Positions 6,624 to 12,999 of a stretch of DNA of 14,233 bases are shown piece after piece. Positions within the stretch are counted from its first letter, which is position 1. Each line of letters starts with the position of its first letter. The DNA lies in contig JBEARL010000031.1 of NCBI GenBank assembly GCA_041163265.1, positions 1 to 14,233 of the forward strand, given 5' to 3'. The notes below the pieces were generated by a model that was given only the letters and a program-made list of their open reading frames with translations, had not been told where the DNA came from and searched no databases. The translations under genes were made by a program, and so were the position numbers. Origin of the DNA: CSBr16-57R1 sp041163265. GTDB lineage: Bacteria > Actinomycetota > Nitriliruptoria > Nitriliruptorales > Nitriliruptoraceae.

Positions 6624-7867
6624 CAGGCCGCCCCGCCGCTGACCGGGGCGACCGGCGCGCCCGCACCGCGCGCGGGCGCGATCGGCCGCAGCCCGAGTCC
6701 CTCGGCCAGCGCCGGGCCACCGGCGCGGAGCCGCGGCACGACCGCGCGCAGCACGGCGACGGCGTGGTCGACCTCGGCCCCGGTCGTGGTCCAGCCGAGG
6801 CTGAGCCGCAGCGGCGTCCCGGGGCGGCCCATCGCGGCCATGACGCTCGAGCCGCGGCCGGCGCCGGACGCGCAGGCCGAGCCGGAGGACGCCGCGACGC
6901 CCTCGGCGTCGAGCGCCAGCTGCAGCGCGTCACCGTCGACGCCGTCGAGCTCGAGGTGGACGTGGCTCGCCAGGCGGTGCGCCGGGTCCTCGGGGCCGGT
7001 CCGGCGCACGCCGTCGAGGTCCGCGACCCCGGCGGCCAGCCGGTCCGAGAGGCCGCGCAGCCGTGCGCGCAGCTCGGTCCGGTGCGCGGCGGCCTGCGCG
7101 AGCGCCTCGCCGCAGGCCGCGATCAGCCCGACGGGGAACGTCCCCGAGCGCACGCCGCGGTCCTGGCCGCCACCGTGCGCGAGCGGCTCGACGTCGAGCC
7201 CCCGACGCAGGACCGCGACGCCGATCCCCTGCGGGCCGCCGATCTTGTGGGCCGAGACCGCGAGCGCGTCGGCGCGCCACGCCTCGAGGTCGACGTCGAG
7301 CGTCGCGACGCACTGGACCGAGTCGACGTGCAGCGGCACGCCCCGCTCGCGCAGCGCCGCCCCGAGGGCGGCGACGTCGTTCACCGCGCCGGTCTCGTTG
7401 TTCGCGCCCATGACGCTGACCAGGCCCGTGTCCGCGCGGACCCGGTCGAGCACGTCCTCGACCGCGACGCGACCGTCCGGCCGGGGCCCGACGACGTCCA
7501 GCTCGACCTCGCCGCGGTCCGCGAGCCAGCGCAGCGCCTCCCGGACGGCGGCGTGCTCGACGGCCGAGGTCACGACGTGGACCGGCCGGTCGTCGCCGGC
7601 CGCGCGGCGGGCGGCCCGGGCGGCCCAGACGACGCCCTTCAGGGCGAGGTTGTCCGCCTCGGTGCCGCCGGAGGTGAACACGACGTCGGCGGGGGTGCAG
7701 CCGAGGGCCGCGGCCGAGCGCTCGCGGGCCTCCTCGACGGCGGCGCGGGCGTCCTGCCCGGGGAGGTGGCGCGCCGAGGCGTTCGCGGCCGGCAGCCAGC
7801 GGGCCAGGACCTCCAGCACCTCGGGGCGCGGCGGCGTCGTGGCGGCGTGGTCGAGGTCGGCCCGCAT
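6623..7867 (-). CDS. iscS: Cysteine desulfurase (NifS/IscS class)
   Basis: A pyridoxal-phosphate enzyme that turns L-cysteine into L-alanine and leaves a persulfide on its active-site cysteine for tRNA thiolation and Fe-S clusters. The 414-residue protein starts MRADLDHAATTP, close to the family norm. It has FTSGGTEADN (64-73), H105 stacking over PLP, ANNETG (155-160), PLP lysine K208 in SAHKIGGPQG, and persulfide cysteine C332 in SSGSACASG, the group I type. The ATG at 7865-7867 gives the canonical N-terminus and sits where a leaderless transcript from the TAGCGT box would begin. A GTG at 7876 (MPEMRAD...) with GGGGG four bases upstream is an alternative. The tight overlap with mnmA ties it to tRNA thiolation. 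I use iscS loosely, since nifS-like naming is equally possible. Confidence 0.93.
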   Translation of the reverse strand: MRADLDHAATTPPRPEVLEVLARWLPAANASARHLPGQDARAAVEEARERSAAALGCTPADVVFTSGGTEADNLALKGVVWAARAARRAAGDDRPVHVVTSAVEHAAVREALRWLADRGEVELDVVGPRPDGRVAVEDVLDRVRADTGLVSVMGANNETGAVNDVAALGAALRERGVPLHVDSVQCVATLDVDLEAWRADALAVSAHKIGGPQGIGVAVLRRGLDVEPLAHGGGQDRGVRSGTFPVGLIAACGEALAQAAAHRTELRARLRGLSDRLAAGVADLDGVRRTGPEDPAHRLASHVHLELDGVDGDALQLALDAEGVAASSGSACASGAGRGSSVMAAMGRPGTPLRLSLGWTTTGAEVDHAVAVLRAVVPRLRAGGPALAEGLGLRPIAPARGAGAPVAPVSGGAA

Positions 7868-7874
7868 CTCGGGC

Positions 7875-7880
7875 ACGCTA
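7875..7880 (-). promoter_or_regulatory. Possible -10 element for the iscS-mnmA-ligA operon
   Basis: On the minus strand this reads TAGCGT (TAnnnT). With the usual 6-7 bases to the transcript start, the first base would fall at or next to the A of the ATG at 7867, implying a leaderless mRNA, which is common in actinobacteria. No good -35 is seen. It overlaps the alternative GTG start at 7876, so the two readings exclude each other. Confidence 0.35.
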
Positions 7881-7920
7881 CCCCCGGGCGGTCCCGACGG
7901 ACCGCGGACGAGGAGGGGCC

Positions 7921-8307
7921 GTGGCCGCACCGTCACCGGAGGGGTCCGCCGCGACCGCGGGGCCGCGGGCGGTCCGACCGCTGCTGCTCGACGCCGGCGA
8001 GGTGGTCGGCCACCGCGTCACGCTGCTCTCGCTCGAGGACTGGGGCACGTGGGCGGACCTGCGCTTCGCCCGGGTCGCCGGACCCGGCGCGCCGCCGCTG
8101 CCGCGCCGGATCCCGCTCGCGACCGAGTGGGAGGTCACGGCGGACGGCGCGCCGCTCGAGGTCGTCGACGTCACCGGCCGGGGCGACCGGGCCTCATCGA
8201 CCGGCGAGGTCCGGCTGCGGCCGGCGCCCGAGCCGGGGGCCGAGGTCAGCGTCCGGGCGCGGTTCGCGCCGGGCGCCGATGCGACCGCGACGTTCGTCGT
8301 CCCCTGA
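7921..8307 (+). CDS. Hypothetical protein, probably beta-rich
   Basis: I do not recognise this 128-residue protein. The GTG start has a strong AGGAGG at 7911-7916, four bases upstream. The first 20 residues are a low-complexity Ala/Pro/Ser stretch. After that come alternating hydrophobic segments such as HRVTLLSLEDWGTWADLRF (about 31-49), WEVTADGAPLEVVDVTGRG and GAEVSVRARFA, a pattern that suggests a single beta-sandwich or immunoglobulin-like domain. No signal peptide, membrane helix, cysteine cluster or catalytic motif is visible. It diverges from the cysteine desulfurase across 53 bp and converges on the aldolase gene 24 bp away, so it is a single-gene unit. The ribosome-binding site and protein-like residue pattern favour a real gene over a shadow. 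Confidence 0.65.
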   Translation: MAAPSPEGSAATAGPRAVRPLLLDAGEVVGHRVTLLSLEDWGTWADLRFARVAGPGAPPLPRRIPLATEWEVTADGAPLEVVDVTGRGDRASSTGEVRLRPAPEPGAEVSVRARFAPGADATATFVVP

Positions 8308-8331
8308 GGTCGCGGCGGCGGCCGCCCGGGC

Positions 8332-9219
8332 TCACGTGGCCGAGGCCGCCGCGATGCTGGCGATGGTCGCGTCGAGGACCGCGTCGAACTCGGCGGGCGA
8401 CTGCTGCGCGGTCAGCCCGTCGAGCAGCGCGCGCGAGAACGACGCGATGACGCCGTGGTTCCGGGCCAGCAGCGCGTTCGCCTCGTCGCGGGAGTAGCCG
8501 CCCGAGAGCGCGACGACCCGCAGCACCCTCGGGTGCGCGACCAGCGGGGCGTAGAGGTCGTCGACGGTCGGCAGCGACAGCTTCAGCATGACCGGCGGCC
8601 CGTCGCCGAGCGCGTCGAGGTGCGCGGTCAGCTCGGCGAGCAGCAGGTCCTCTGCCTCGCGCTTCTGCGGGCTGCGGATGTCGACCTCGGGCTCGATGAT
8701 GGGGACCAGGCCGGCCGCGCGGATGCGCTCTGCGACCTCGAACTGCTGGTCGACGACGCGGCGGACGCCGCCGGGGTCCGCGACCTTGATGACCGACCGC
8801 ATCTTCGTCCCGAACACGCCGTGGTCGCGAGCCCGGGCCAGGAGCGCGTCGAGGTCGGGCAGCGGCTTCATCAGCTGCATGCCGCCCTCCTCGTCCGCGA
8901 GGCCGACGTCGACCTTCACGAACGGGACGACGCCGCGCTCCTCCCAGAGGTACGCGGCGGTCGGGCGGCCCTCGACGGTGCGGTCCATCGTCCCCTCGAA
9001 CAGGATCGCGCCGAGGACGCGGTCGCCGCCGAAGGAGGGGCTGGTCATCAGCCGCGAGCGCATCGCGTGCACGCGGTCGTACATCTGCTCCTCGCCGGAG
9101 TACTCGTCCTCGCCCACGCCGTACATCGCGAGCGCGCGCGGGGTCGAGCCGCCGCTCTGGTCGAGGGCGGCGATGAACCCCGCGCCGTCCCGGACCCTCT
9201 CGAGCTTCGCCTGGTCCAT
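8332..9219 (-). CDS. fba: Class I fructose-bisphosphate aldolase (staphylococcal type)
   Basis: Cleaves fructose 1,6-bisphosphate to glyceraldehyde 3-phosphate and dihydroxyacetone phosphate through a Schiff base, without metal. The 295-residue protein resembles, from memory, the Staphylococcus class I enzyme along its length: GAGFIAALDQSGGSTP (12-27), RVHAMRSRLMTSPSF (49-63), GAILFEGTMDR (70-80), KVDVGLADEEGG, FGTKMRSVI (136-144), GLVPIIEPEVDI (170-181) and LSGGYSRDEAN. The Schiff-base lysine is K213 in MLKLSLPT. GGAGG lies five bases before the ATG. It follows etfA by 19 bp on the same strand, so it is probably the last gene of an etfB-etfA-fba operon. The genes share no obvious pathway step, though both belong to central carbon and energy metabolism. 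Confidence 0.94.
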   Translation of the reverse strand: MDQAKLERVRDGAGFIAALDQSGGSTPRALAMYGVGEDEYSGEEQMYDRVHAMRSRLMTSPSFGGDRVLGAILFEGTMDRTVEGRPTAAYLWEERGVVPFVKVDVGLADEEGGMQLMKPLPDLDALLARARDHGVFGTKMRSVIKVADPGGVRRVVDQQFEVAERIRAAGLVPIIEPEVDIRSPQKREAEDLLLAELTAHLDALGDGPPVMLKLSLPTVDDLYAPLVAHPRVLRVVALSGGYSRDEANALLARNHGVIASFSRALLDGLTAQQSPAEFDAVLDATIASIAAASAT

Positions 9220-9238
9220 GCCGTCCTCCGTGCGCCGC

Positions 9239-10222
9239 TCAGCCGCGGCGGGCCTCGAGCTGCTCGATGAGCTTCGGGACGACCTGGTGGAGGTCCCCGA
9301 CGATGCCGAAGTCCGCGATCTGGAAGATCGGGGCCTCCGGGTCCTTGTTGATGGCGACGACGTGCTGCGACGTCTGCATGCCGGCCCGGTGCTGGATCGC
9401 GCCCGAGATGCCGGTGCCGAGGTACAGCGACGGCGAGATGGTCCGACCCGTCTGCCCGATCTGGAACCGGTGCGGGTACCAGCCCGCGTCCGTCGCGGCG
9501 CGCGAGGCGCCGACGCCGGCGCCGAGGAGGTCCGCCAGGCGCTCGAGCAGCTCGAAGCCCGACGCGTCGCCCAGACCCCGACCGCCCGAGACGACGATCG
9601 AGGCCTCGGCGATGTCGGGCCGGCCGGCGCTGGCCTGGACGACCGCGTCGGTCACCGGCGCCGCCGTCGCGGCCGCGGACGGCGTGACGTCGAGCGCGAC
9701 GAGCTCGGCGGGCCCGCCGCCGGACTCCTCGGCCGCGAACGCGTTCGAGGCGACGCCGATCAGCGGCAGGTGGCCGGCCGCGACGCGCGAGGTGGTGATG
9801 ACGTCGCCGCCGAACACCTCCTTGGTCGCGACGAGCGCGCCGTCCTCGACCGCGAGGCCCGTCACGTCGGTGATCACGCCGCCGTCCAGCCGGACCGCGA
9901 GGCGTCCCGCGACGTCCTTCACGTGGTTCGACGACGCGAACAGCAGCGCGGCCGGCGACGTCGCCGCGACGAGGGCGGCCAGCGCCTCGACCTGCGGCAG
10001 CGTCACGTACCCCTTCGCGTCGGGCGAGTCCCAGTGGTGGACGCGGACGGCGCCGTGGGCGCCGAGCGTCGCCGCGTGCTCGGCCGCACCGGGGCCGAGC
10101 CACACGGCCGCGACCTCGGCGCCGAGCGCCGGCGCGACGCCGCGCGCGGCGGCGAGCAGCTGGAGGGCGATGCGGCGGGGCGCGCCGCCGCTGTGGTCGA
10201 CGAGGACGAGCAGCTCGGTCAC
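9239..10222 (-). CDS. etfA: Electron transfer flavoprotein alpha subunit
   Basis: The FAD-binding subunit of the soluble heterodimer that carries electrons from acyl-CoA and other dehydrogenases to the respiratory chain. The 327-residue product has an N-terminal nucleotide-binding-like domain (about 1-195). Its C-terminal FAD domain (about 205-322) shows SGGRGLGDA (212-220), QIGQTGRTISPSLYLGTG (254-271), SGAIQH (273-278) and INKDPEAPIFQIADFGIVGD (291-310), the hallmark FAD-contact motifs. GTG start at 10220-10222 with GGAGG five bases upstream. It lies 10 bp after etfB. No ETF-quinone oxidoreductase or acyl-CoA dehydrogenase gene is in the window, so the electron donor and acceptor are unknown. 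The mycobacterial homologue is often named fixB. Confidence 0.96.
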   Translation of the reverse strand: MTELLVLVDHSGGAPRRIALQLLAAARGVAPALGAEVAAVWLGPGAAEHAATLGAHGAVRVHHWDSPDAKGYVTLPQVEALAALVAATSPAALLFASSNHVKDVAGRLAVRLDGGVITDVTGLAVEDGALVATKEVFGGDVITTSRVAAGHLPLIGVASNAFAAEESGGGPAELVALDVTPSAAATAAPVTDAVVQASAGRPDIAEASIVVSGGRGLGDASGFELLERLADLLGAGVGASRAATDAGWYPHRFQIGQTGRTISPSLYLGTGISGAIQHRAGMQTSQHVVAINKDPEAPIFQIADFGIVGDLHQVVPKLIEQLEARRG

Positions 10223-10232
10223 GTCAGCCTCC

Positions 10233-11021
10233 TCACACGAACTTGTGCGCGGCCATCCAGGCCACGAGCTCGGCGGCGCTGGACCCGGCGCCGTCGTCGG
10301 TCACGACGGTCCCGGCGGCCTTCGGCGGGCGCGGCGTCGCGGACCCGACGACCGCACGGGCCGCGCCAGCGCCGACGAGCGCGCGGTCGAGGCCCTCGAC
10401 CTGCGAGAGGTCCCAGACGTCCTGCGGCTTGGACTTCGCGGCCATGATGCCCTTGAACGACGGGAACCGCGGCTCGTTGATCGCCTCGACGACGCTGACG
10501 ACGGCGGGCAGCGGCGAGGAGACCGTGTCGTACCCCTCCTCGTGCTCGCGGTCGGCGACGAGGCCGGCGTCGGTCAGCTCGAGGCGGCGGGCGTAGGTGA
10601 TCGACGGCAGACCGAGCAGCTCGGCGACCATCGCCGGCACGAGGCTGGTGCGGGCGTCGGTCGACTGGTTGCCGAACAGGAGCAGGTCGAACCCGATGGT
10701 CGAGGCGGCGGCGGCGAGGACCCGGGCGGTCCCGATGGCGTCCGACCCGGCGACGGCGTCGTCGGTCACGCGGACGGAGCGGTCGAGGCCGTAGGACAGG
10801 GCCTTCGCCGCGGTCGGGCCGGCGGCCTCGGGCCCGACGATGAGGACGACGGTCTCGGTGTCGGGACGGGCCTCCTTGATGCGGACGGCCTCCTCGATCG
10901 CGAACTCGTTGACCGGGCAGAGGACCGACGCGACGGAGCGGTCCACGGTCAGCGACGCCGGGTCGAGGTGCTTCTCGCCGGCGGTGTCCGGGACCCACTT
11001 CACGGGGATGATGATGCGCAT
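10233..11021 (-). CDS. etfB: Electron transfer flavoprotein beta subunit
   Basis: Partner of EtfA; in housekeeping ETFs it binds AMP and helps shuttle electrons. The 262-residue protein begins MRIIIPVKWVPDT. It has VNEFAIEEAVRIKE (37-50), ALSYGLDRS (74-82), LLLFGNQSTD (113-122) and the family signature VEAINEPRFPSFKGIMAAKS (178-197), and ends with a typical tail helix. The position after G-N-Q-S-T-D reads ARTSLVPAMVAELL. This is the stretch that often differs between ETF groups, so which group it belongs to should be checked. ATG start with GGAGG five bases upstream. It is the first gene of the etfB-etfA-fba unit and diverges from the GH57 gene across 56 bp. Confidence 0.96.
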   Translation of the reverse strand: MRIIIPVKWVPDTAGEKHLDPASLTVDRSVASVLCPVNEFAIEEAVRIKEARPDTETVVLIVGPEAAGPTAAKALSYGLDRSVRVTDDAVAGSDAIGTARVLAAAASTIGFDLLLFGNQSTDARTSLVPAMVAELLGLPSITYARRLELTDAGLVADREHEEGYDTVSSPLPAVVSVVEAINEPRFPSFKGIMAAKSKPQDVWDLSQVEGLDRALVGAGAARAVVGSATPRPPKAAGTVVTDDGAGSSAAELVAWMAAHKFV

Positions 11022-11044
11022 GGGAGCCTCCGTGACGGGCGCGC

Positions 11045-11050
11045 ATCGTA
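11045..11050 (-). promoter_or_regulatory. Possible -10 element for etfB-etfA-fba
   Basis: On the minus strand TACGAT, a good TAnnnT match and one of the few AT-containing hexamers in the 56-bp divergent spacer between etfB and the GH57 gene. It predicts a start near 11038 and a leader of about 17 bases holding the GGAGG site. No -35 is apparent. Confidence 0.4.
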
Positions 11051-11077
11051 ACCTCCGGCCGCGGCGGGGAGGTCGGG

Positions 11078-12619
11078 GTGCGCGAGCTCGCCCTCGTCCT
11101 CCACACGCACCTCCCCTGGGTCGCCGGGCACGGCCGCTGGCCCGTCGGCGAGGAGTGGCTGCACCAGGTCCGGACCGCGTCGTGGCTGCGGGTGACGGGC
11201 GTCCTCGAGGACGCGGCCGCGGCCGGACTGCGCGACGTCCTGACCCTCGGGGTCACCCCGACCGTCGCCTGGCAGGTGGCGGATCCGCGGCTCGCCGACG
11301 AGAGCGCCGGCTGGCTCGCGGGCGCGGTGTGGCGGTCGGAGGAGCAGCGGCACCACCACCGCATGGGCCCCGAGGTCACGGCGCTCGGCCCGTACTGGTG
11401 GCGCCACTTCGCCGGGCTCGCCGCGCACCACGCCGACGTCGAGGCCCGGGGCGGGCTGCTCGGCGTCTGGCGCGGGCTGGCCGAGGACGGAGTGGTCGAG
11501 CTGCTCGCGGGGCCGGCGACGCACGCGCTGCTCCCCCTCGAGGACGAGGACGTCGTCGCGGCCCAGCTGGCGACGGGCGTCGACGCGCACCTGGCGTGGG
11601 CCGGCGTGCCGAGGCCGGTCGGGCTGTGGCCGCCCGAGCTCGGCCACGCACCGGGGCTCGCCGACCGGCTCGCGGCGCACGGCGTCGGCCACGTCGTGCT
11701 CGACGGGCCGACGGTCGCCGCAGTCGACCCGGCGGGCGCTCGGCACGGGCTCCGTCACGGCGTCCGGCTCGGCGCCACCGACGTCGCCGCCTTCGTCCGC
11801 GACCGCGAGCTGTCCGAGCGCGTCTGGGCGGACCCCGGCGGCTACCCGGGCGACCCGTGGTACCTCGACCACCACGCGACCGGCGGCTACGGCGTGCACC
11901 GCTCGTGGCGGGTCACCGACCTCGCCCGACCACCCGACGCGAAGGAGCCGTACGTCCCGGCGCGGGCCGCGGCACGGACGGCCGCGCACGCCGACGACCT
12001 CGTCGCCGCGGTCCGCGCCGCGCTCGCCGACGAGCCGGACGGCCTCGCGGTCGTCGCGCTCGACACCGAGCTGCTCGGTCACTGGTGGCACGAGGGCCCG
12101 GAGTGGCTGGCGCGGGTGATCGACCGCGTCGCGCACGCCCCCGACCTCGGACTCACGACCCTGACGCGACGCGCTGCGACGCATCCGCCGACGCGGACCG
12201 TCGCCGAGCCGACCGGGACCTGGGCGCCCGACGGCGGCACCTCGCGGTGGACGGAGGGCGCGGCCGCACCGCTGCGTGCGCGCGCCGTGGCGACCGTCGC
12301 GGCCGCACGGGCGACGCTGCGCGGCGGCCGGGGTCCCGCGGCCGCGCGGGCCGCGGTCGGCCGCGGCGTCGCGCTGCTGACGGCCTCCGACTGGACGTTC
12401 ATGGCCGGTGGCGACCGGGCCGCCGGCTACGCAGCGGCCAGGGTCGCGGACCACGCGGTCGAGGTCGAGGCGGTGCTGGCCGCGATCGCGGCCGGCGACG
12501 ACGACGCCGCGCTCGTGGCCGCGACCGGCGCGACGGTCGGTGCACCGGTGCCGCCCGACGCGGCGGCGTTCGTCGCCGCCCTCGATCCGGCCGGACCCGA
12601 GGCCGCCGCGCGCGGCTGA
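11078..12619 (+). CDS. GH57 1,4-alpha-glucan branching enzyme
   Basis: Glycoside hydrolase family 57 member of the branching-enzyme type (DUF1957 tail), expected to cut alpha-1,4-glucan and rejoin it as alpha-1,6 branches. The 513-residue length suits the family. Visible motifs are LVLHTHLPW (7-15) with H9 and H11, GLWPPELGHAPG with likely nucleophile E187, and GYPGDPWY (255-262). VALDTELLGHWWHEGP follows with likely acid/base D329, then ASDWTFM (433-439) in the helical C-terminal domain. The GTG start at 11078 has GGGGAGG five bases upstream. A GT4 glycosyltransferase lies downstream on the same strand, the pairing seen in M. tuberculosis as Rv3031-Rv3032, which act on methylglucose lipopolysaccharide and alpha-glucan. 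Whether it branches glucan or has another GH57 activity is inference. Confidence 0.9.
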   Translation: MRELALVLHTHLPWVAGHGRWPVGEEWLHQVRTASWLRVTGVLEDAAAAGLRDVLTLGVTPTVAWQVADPRLADESAGWLAGAVWRSEEQRHHHRMGPEVTALGPYWWRHFAGLAAHHADVEARGGLLGVWRGLAEDGVVELLAGPATHALLPLEDEDVVAAQLATGVDAHLAWAGVPRPVGLWPPELGHAPGLADRLAAHGVGHVVLDGPTVAAVDPAGARHGLRHGVRLGATDVAAFVRDRELSERVWADPGGYPGDPWYLDHHATGGYGVHRSWRVTDLARPPDAKEPYVPARAAARTAAHADDLVAAVRAALADEPDGLAVVALDTELLGHWWHEGPEWLARVIDRVAHAPDLGLTTLTRRAATHPPTRTVAEPTGTWAPDGGTSRWTEGAAAPLRARAVATVAAARATLRGGRGPAAARAAVGRGVALLTASDWTFMAGGDRAAGYAAARVADHAVEVEAVLAAIAAGDDDAALVAATGATVGAPVPPDAAAFVAALDPAGPEAAARG

Positions 12620-12632
12620 CCGCGGGTCGGCG

Positions 12633-12905
12633 TCAGCGCCCCCGGGCGCGGCGTCGTGCCGCCAGCACGTCCCCGGCCAGGGCGACGGTCGGGACGAGGA
12701 CGGCACCGACGACCGCCGTGGCCCCGAGGTCCCAACCGCGGACCAGGGCCGCGCCCGCACCCACGAGGACCCCGAACGGGGCCAGGCGCAGCAGCCGGAC
12801 CGCGGTCGGTCGTCCCGCGTCCCGCCCGAGCAGCGTCGCCCCGGTCGCCCCGAGGAGCACGAGCGCGAGACCCAGCACGGTCGGCCCGGCGCCGCTCGAG
12901 CCCAC
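12633..12905 (-). CDS. Small three-helix membrane protein, unknown function
   Basis: A 90-residue protein I do not recognise. Three hydrophobic segments are visible, at about 9-26, 38-57 and 62-83, with a basic tail RRRARGR that predicts a cytoplasmic C-terminus. Charged residues fall between the helices (GRDAGRPTAVRLLR at about 27-40). The GTG start at 12903-12905 has GAGGAGG seven bases upstream, which supports real coding. It lies on the strand opposite the GH57 and GT4 genes, ending 13 bp after the GH57 stop and starting 94 bp from the GT4 start. A role in export or anchoring of the glucan machinery is possible from position alone; nothing in the sequence shows it. Confidence 0.65.
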   Translation of the reverse strand: MGSSGAGPTVLGLALVLLGATGATLLGRDAGRPTAVRLLRLAPFGVLVGAGAALVRGWDLGATAVVGAVLVPTVALAGDVLAARRRARGR

Positions 12906-12912
12906 GACCGGA

Positions 12913-12950
12913 CCTCCTCGGGAAGCCTCGCGGGGAGGCCCGGGACGAGG
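12913..12950 (-). promoter_or_regulatory. Possible hairpin covering the ribosome-binding site of the small membrane protein
   Basis: In the minus-strand RNA, CCTCG pairs with CGAGG (5 bp), GG with CC, and GCCTC with GAGGC (5 bp, five-base loop), with a four-base bulge and a two-base bulge. The last arm, CGAGG, is part of the GAGGAGG Shine-Dalgarno. If the transcript starts upstream of 12950, the fold could limit translation. GC-rich DNA forms many such stems, so this is tentative. Confidence 0.3.
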
Positions 12951-12999
12951 CTAGGCCGACCGGATGGCGGCCCCGCCGGCGACCTGCGACCATGGGCCC

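Noticed and set aside
5500..6933. Upstream extension of the ligA frame giving a 1164-residue protein
   Set aside because: The extra part overlaps mnmA out of frame and is Arg/Pro-rich noise. The ligase family N-terminus matches the GTG at 5499, which overlaps the mnmA stop.
8317..8326. GGCGGCCGCC palindrome between the 7921 gene and fba, considered as a terminator
   Set aside because: It is a loopless 10-bp GC palindrome with no T-run; such sequences are expected by chance here.
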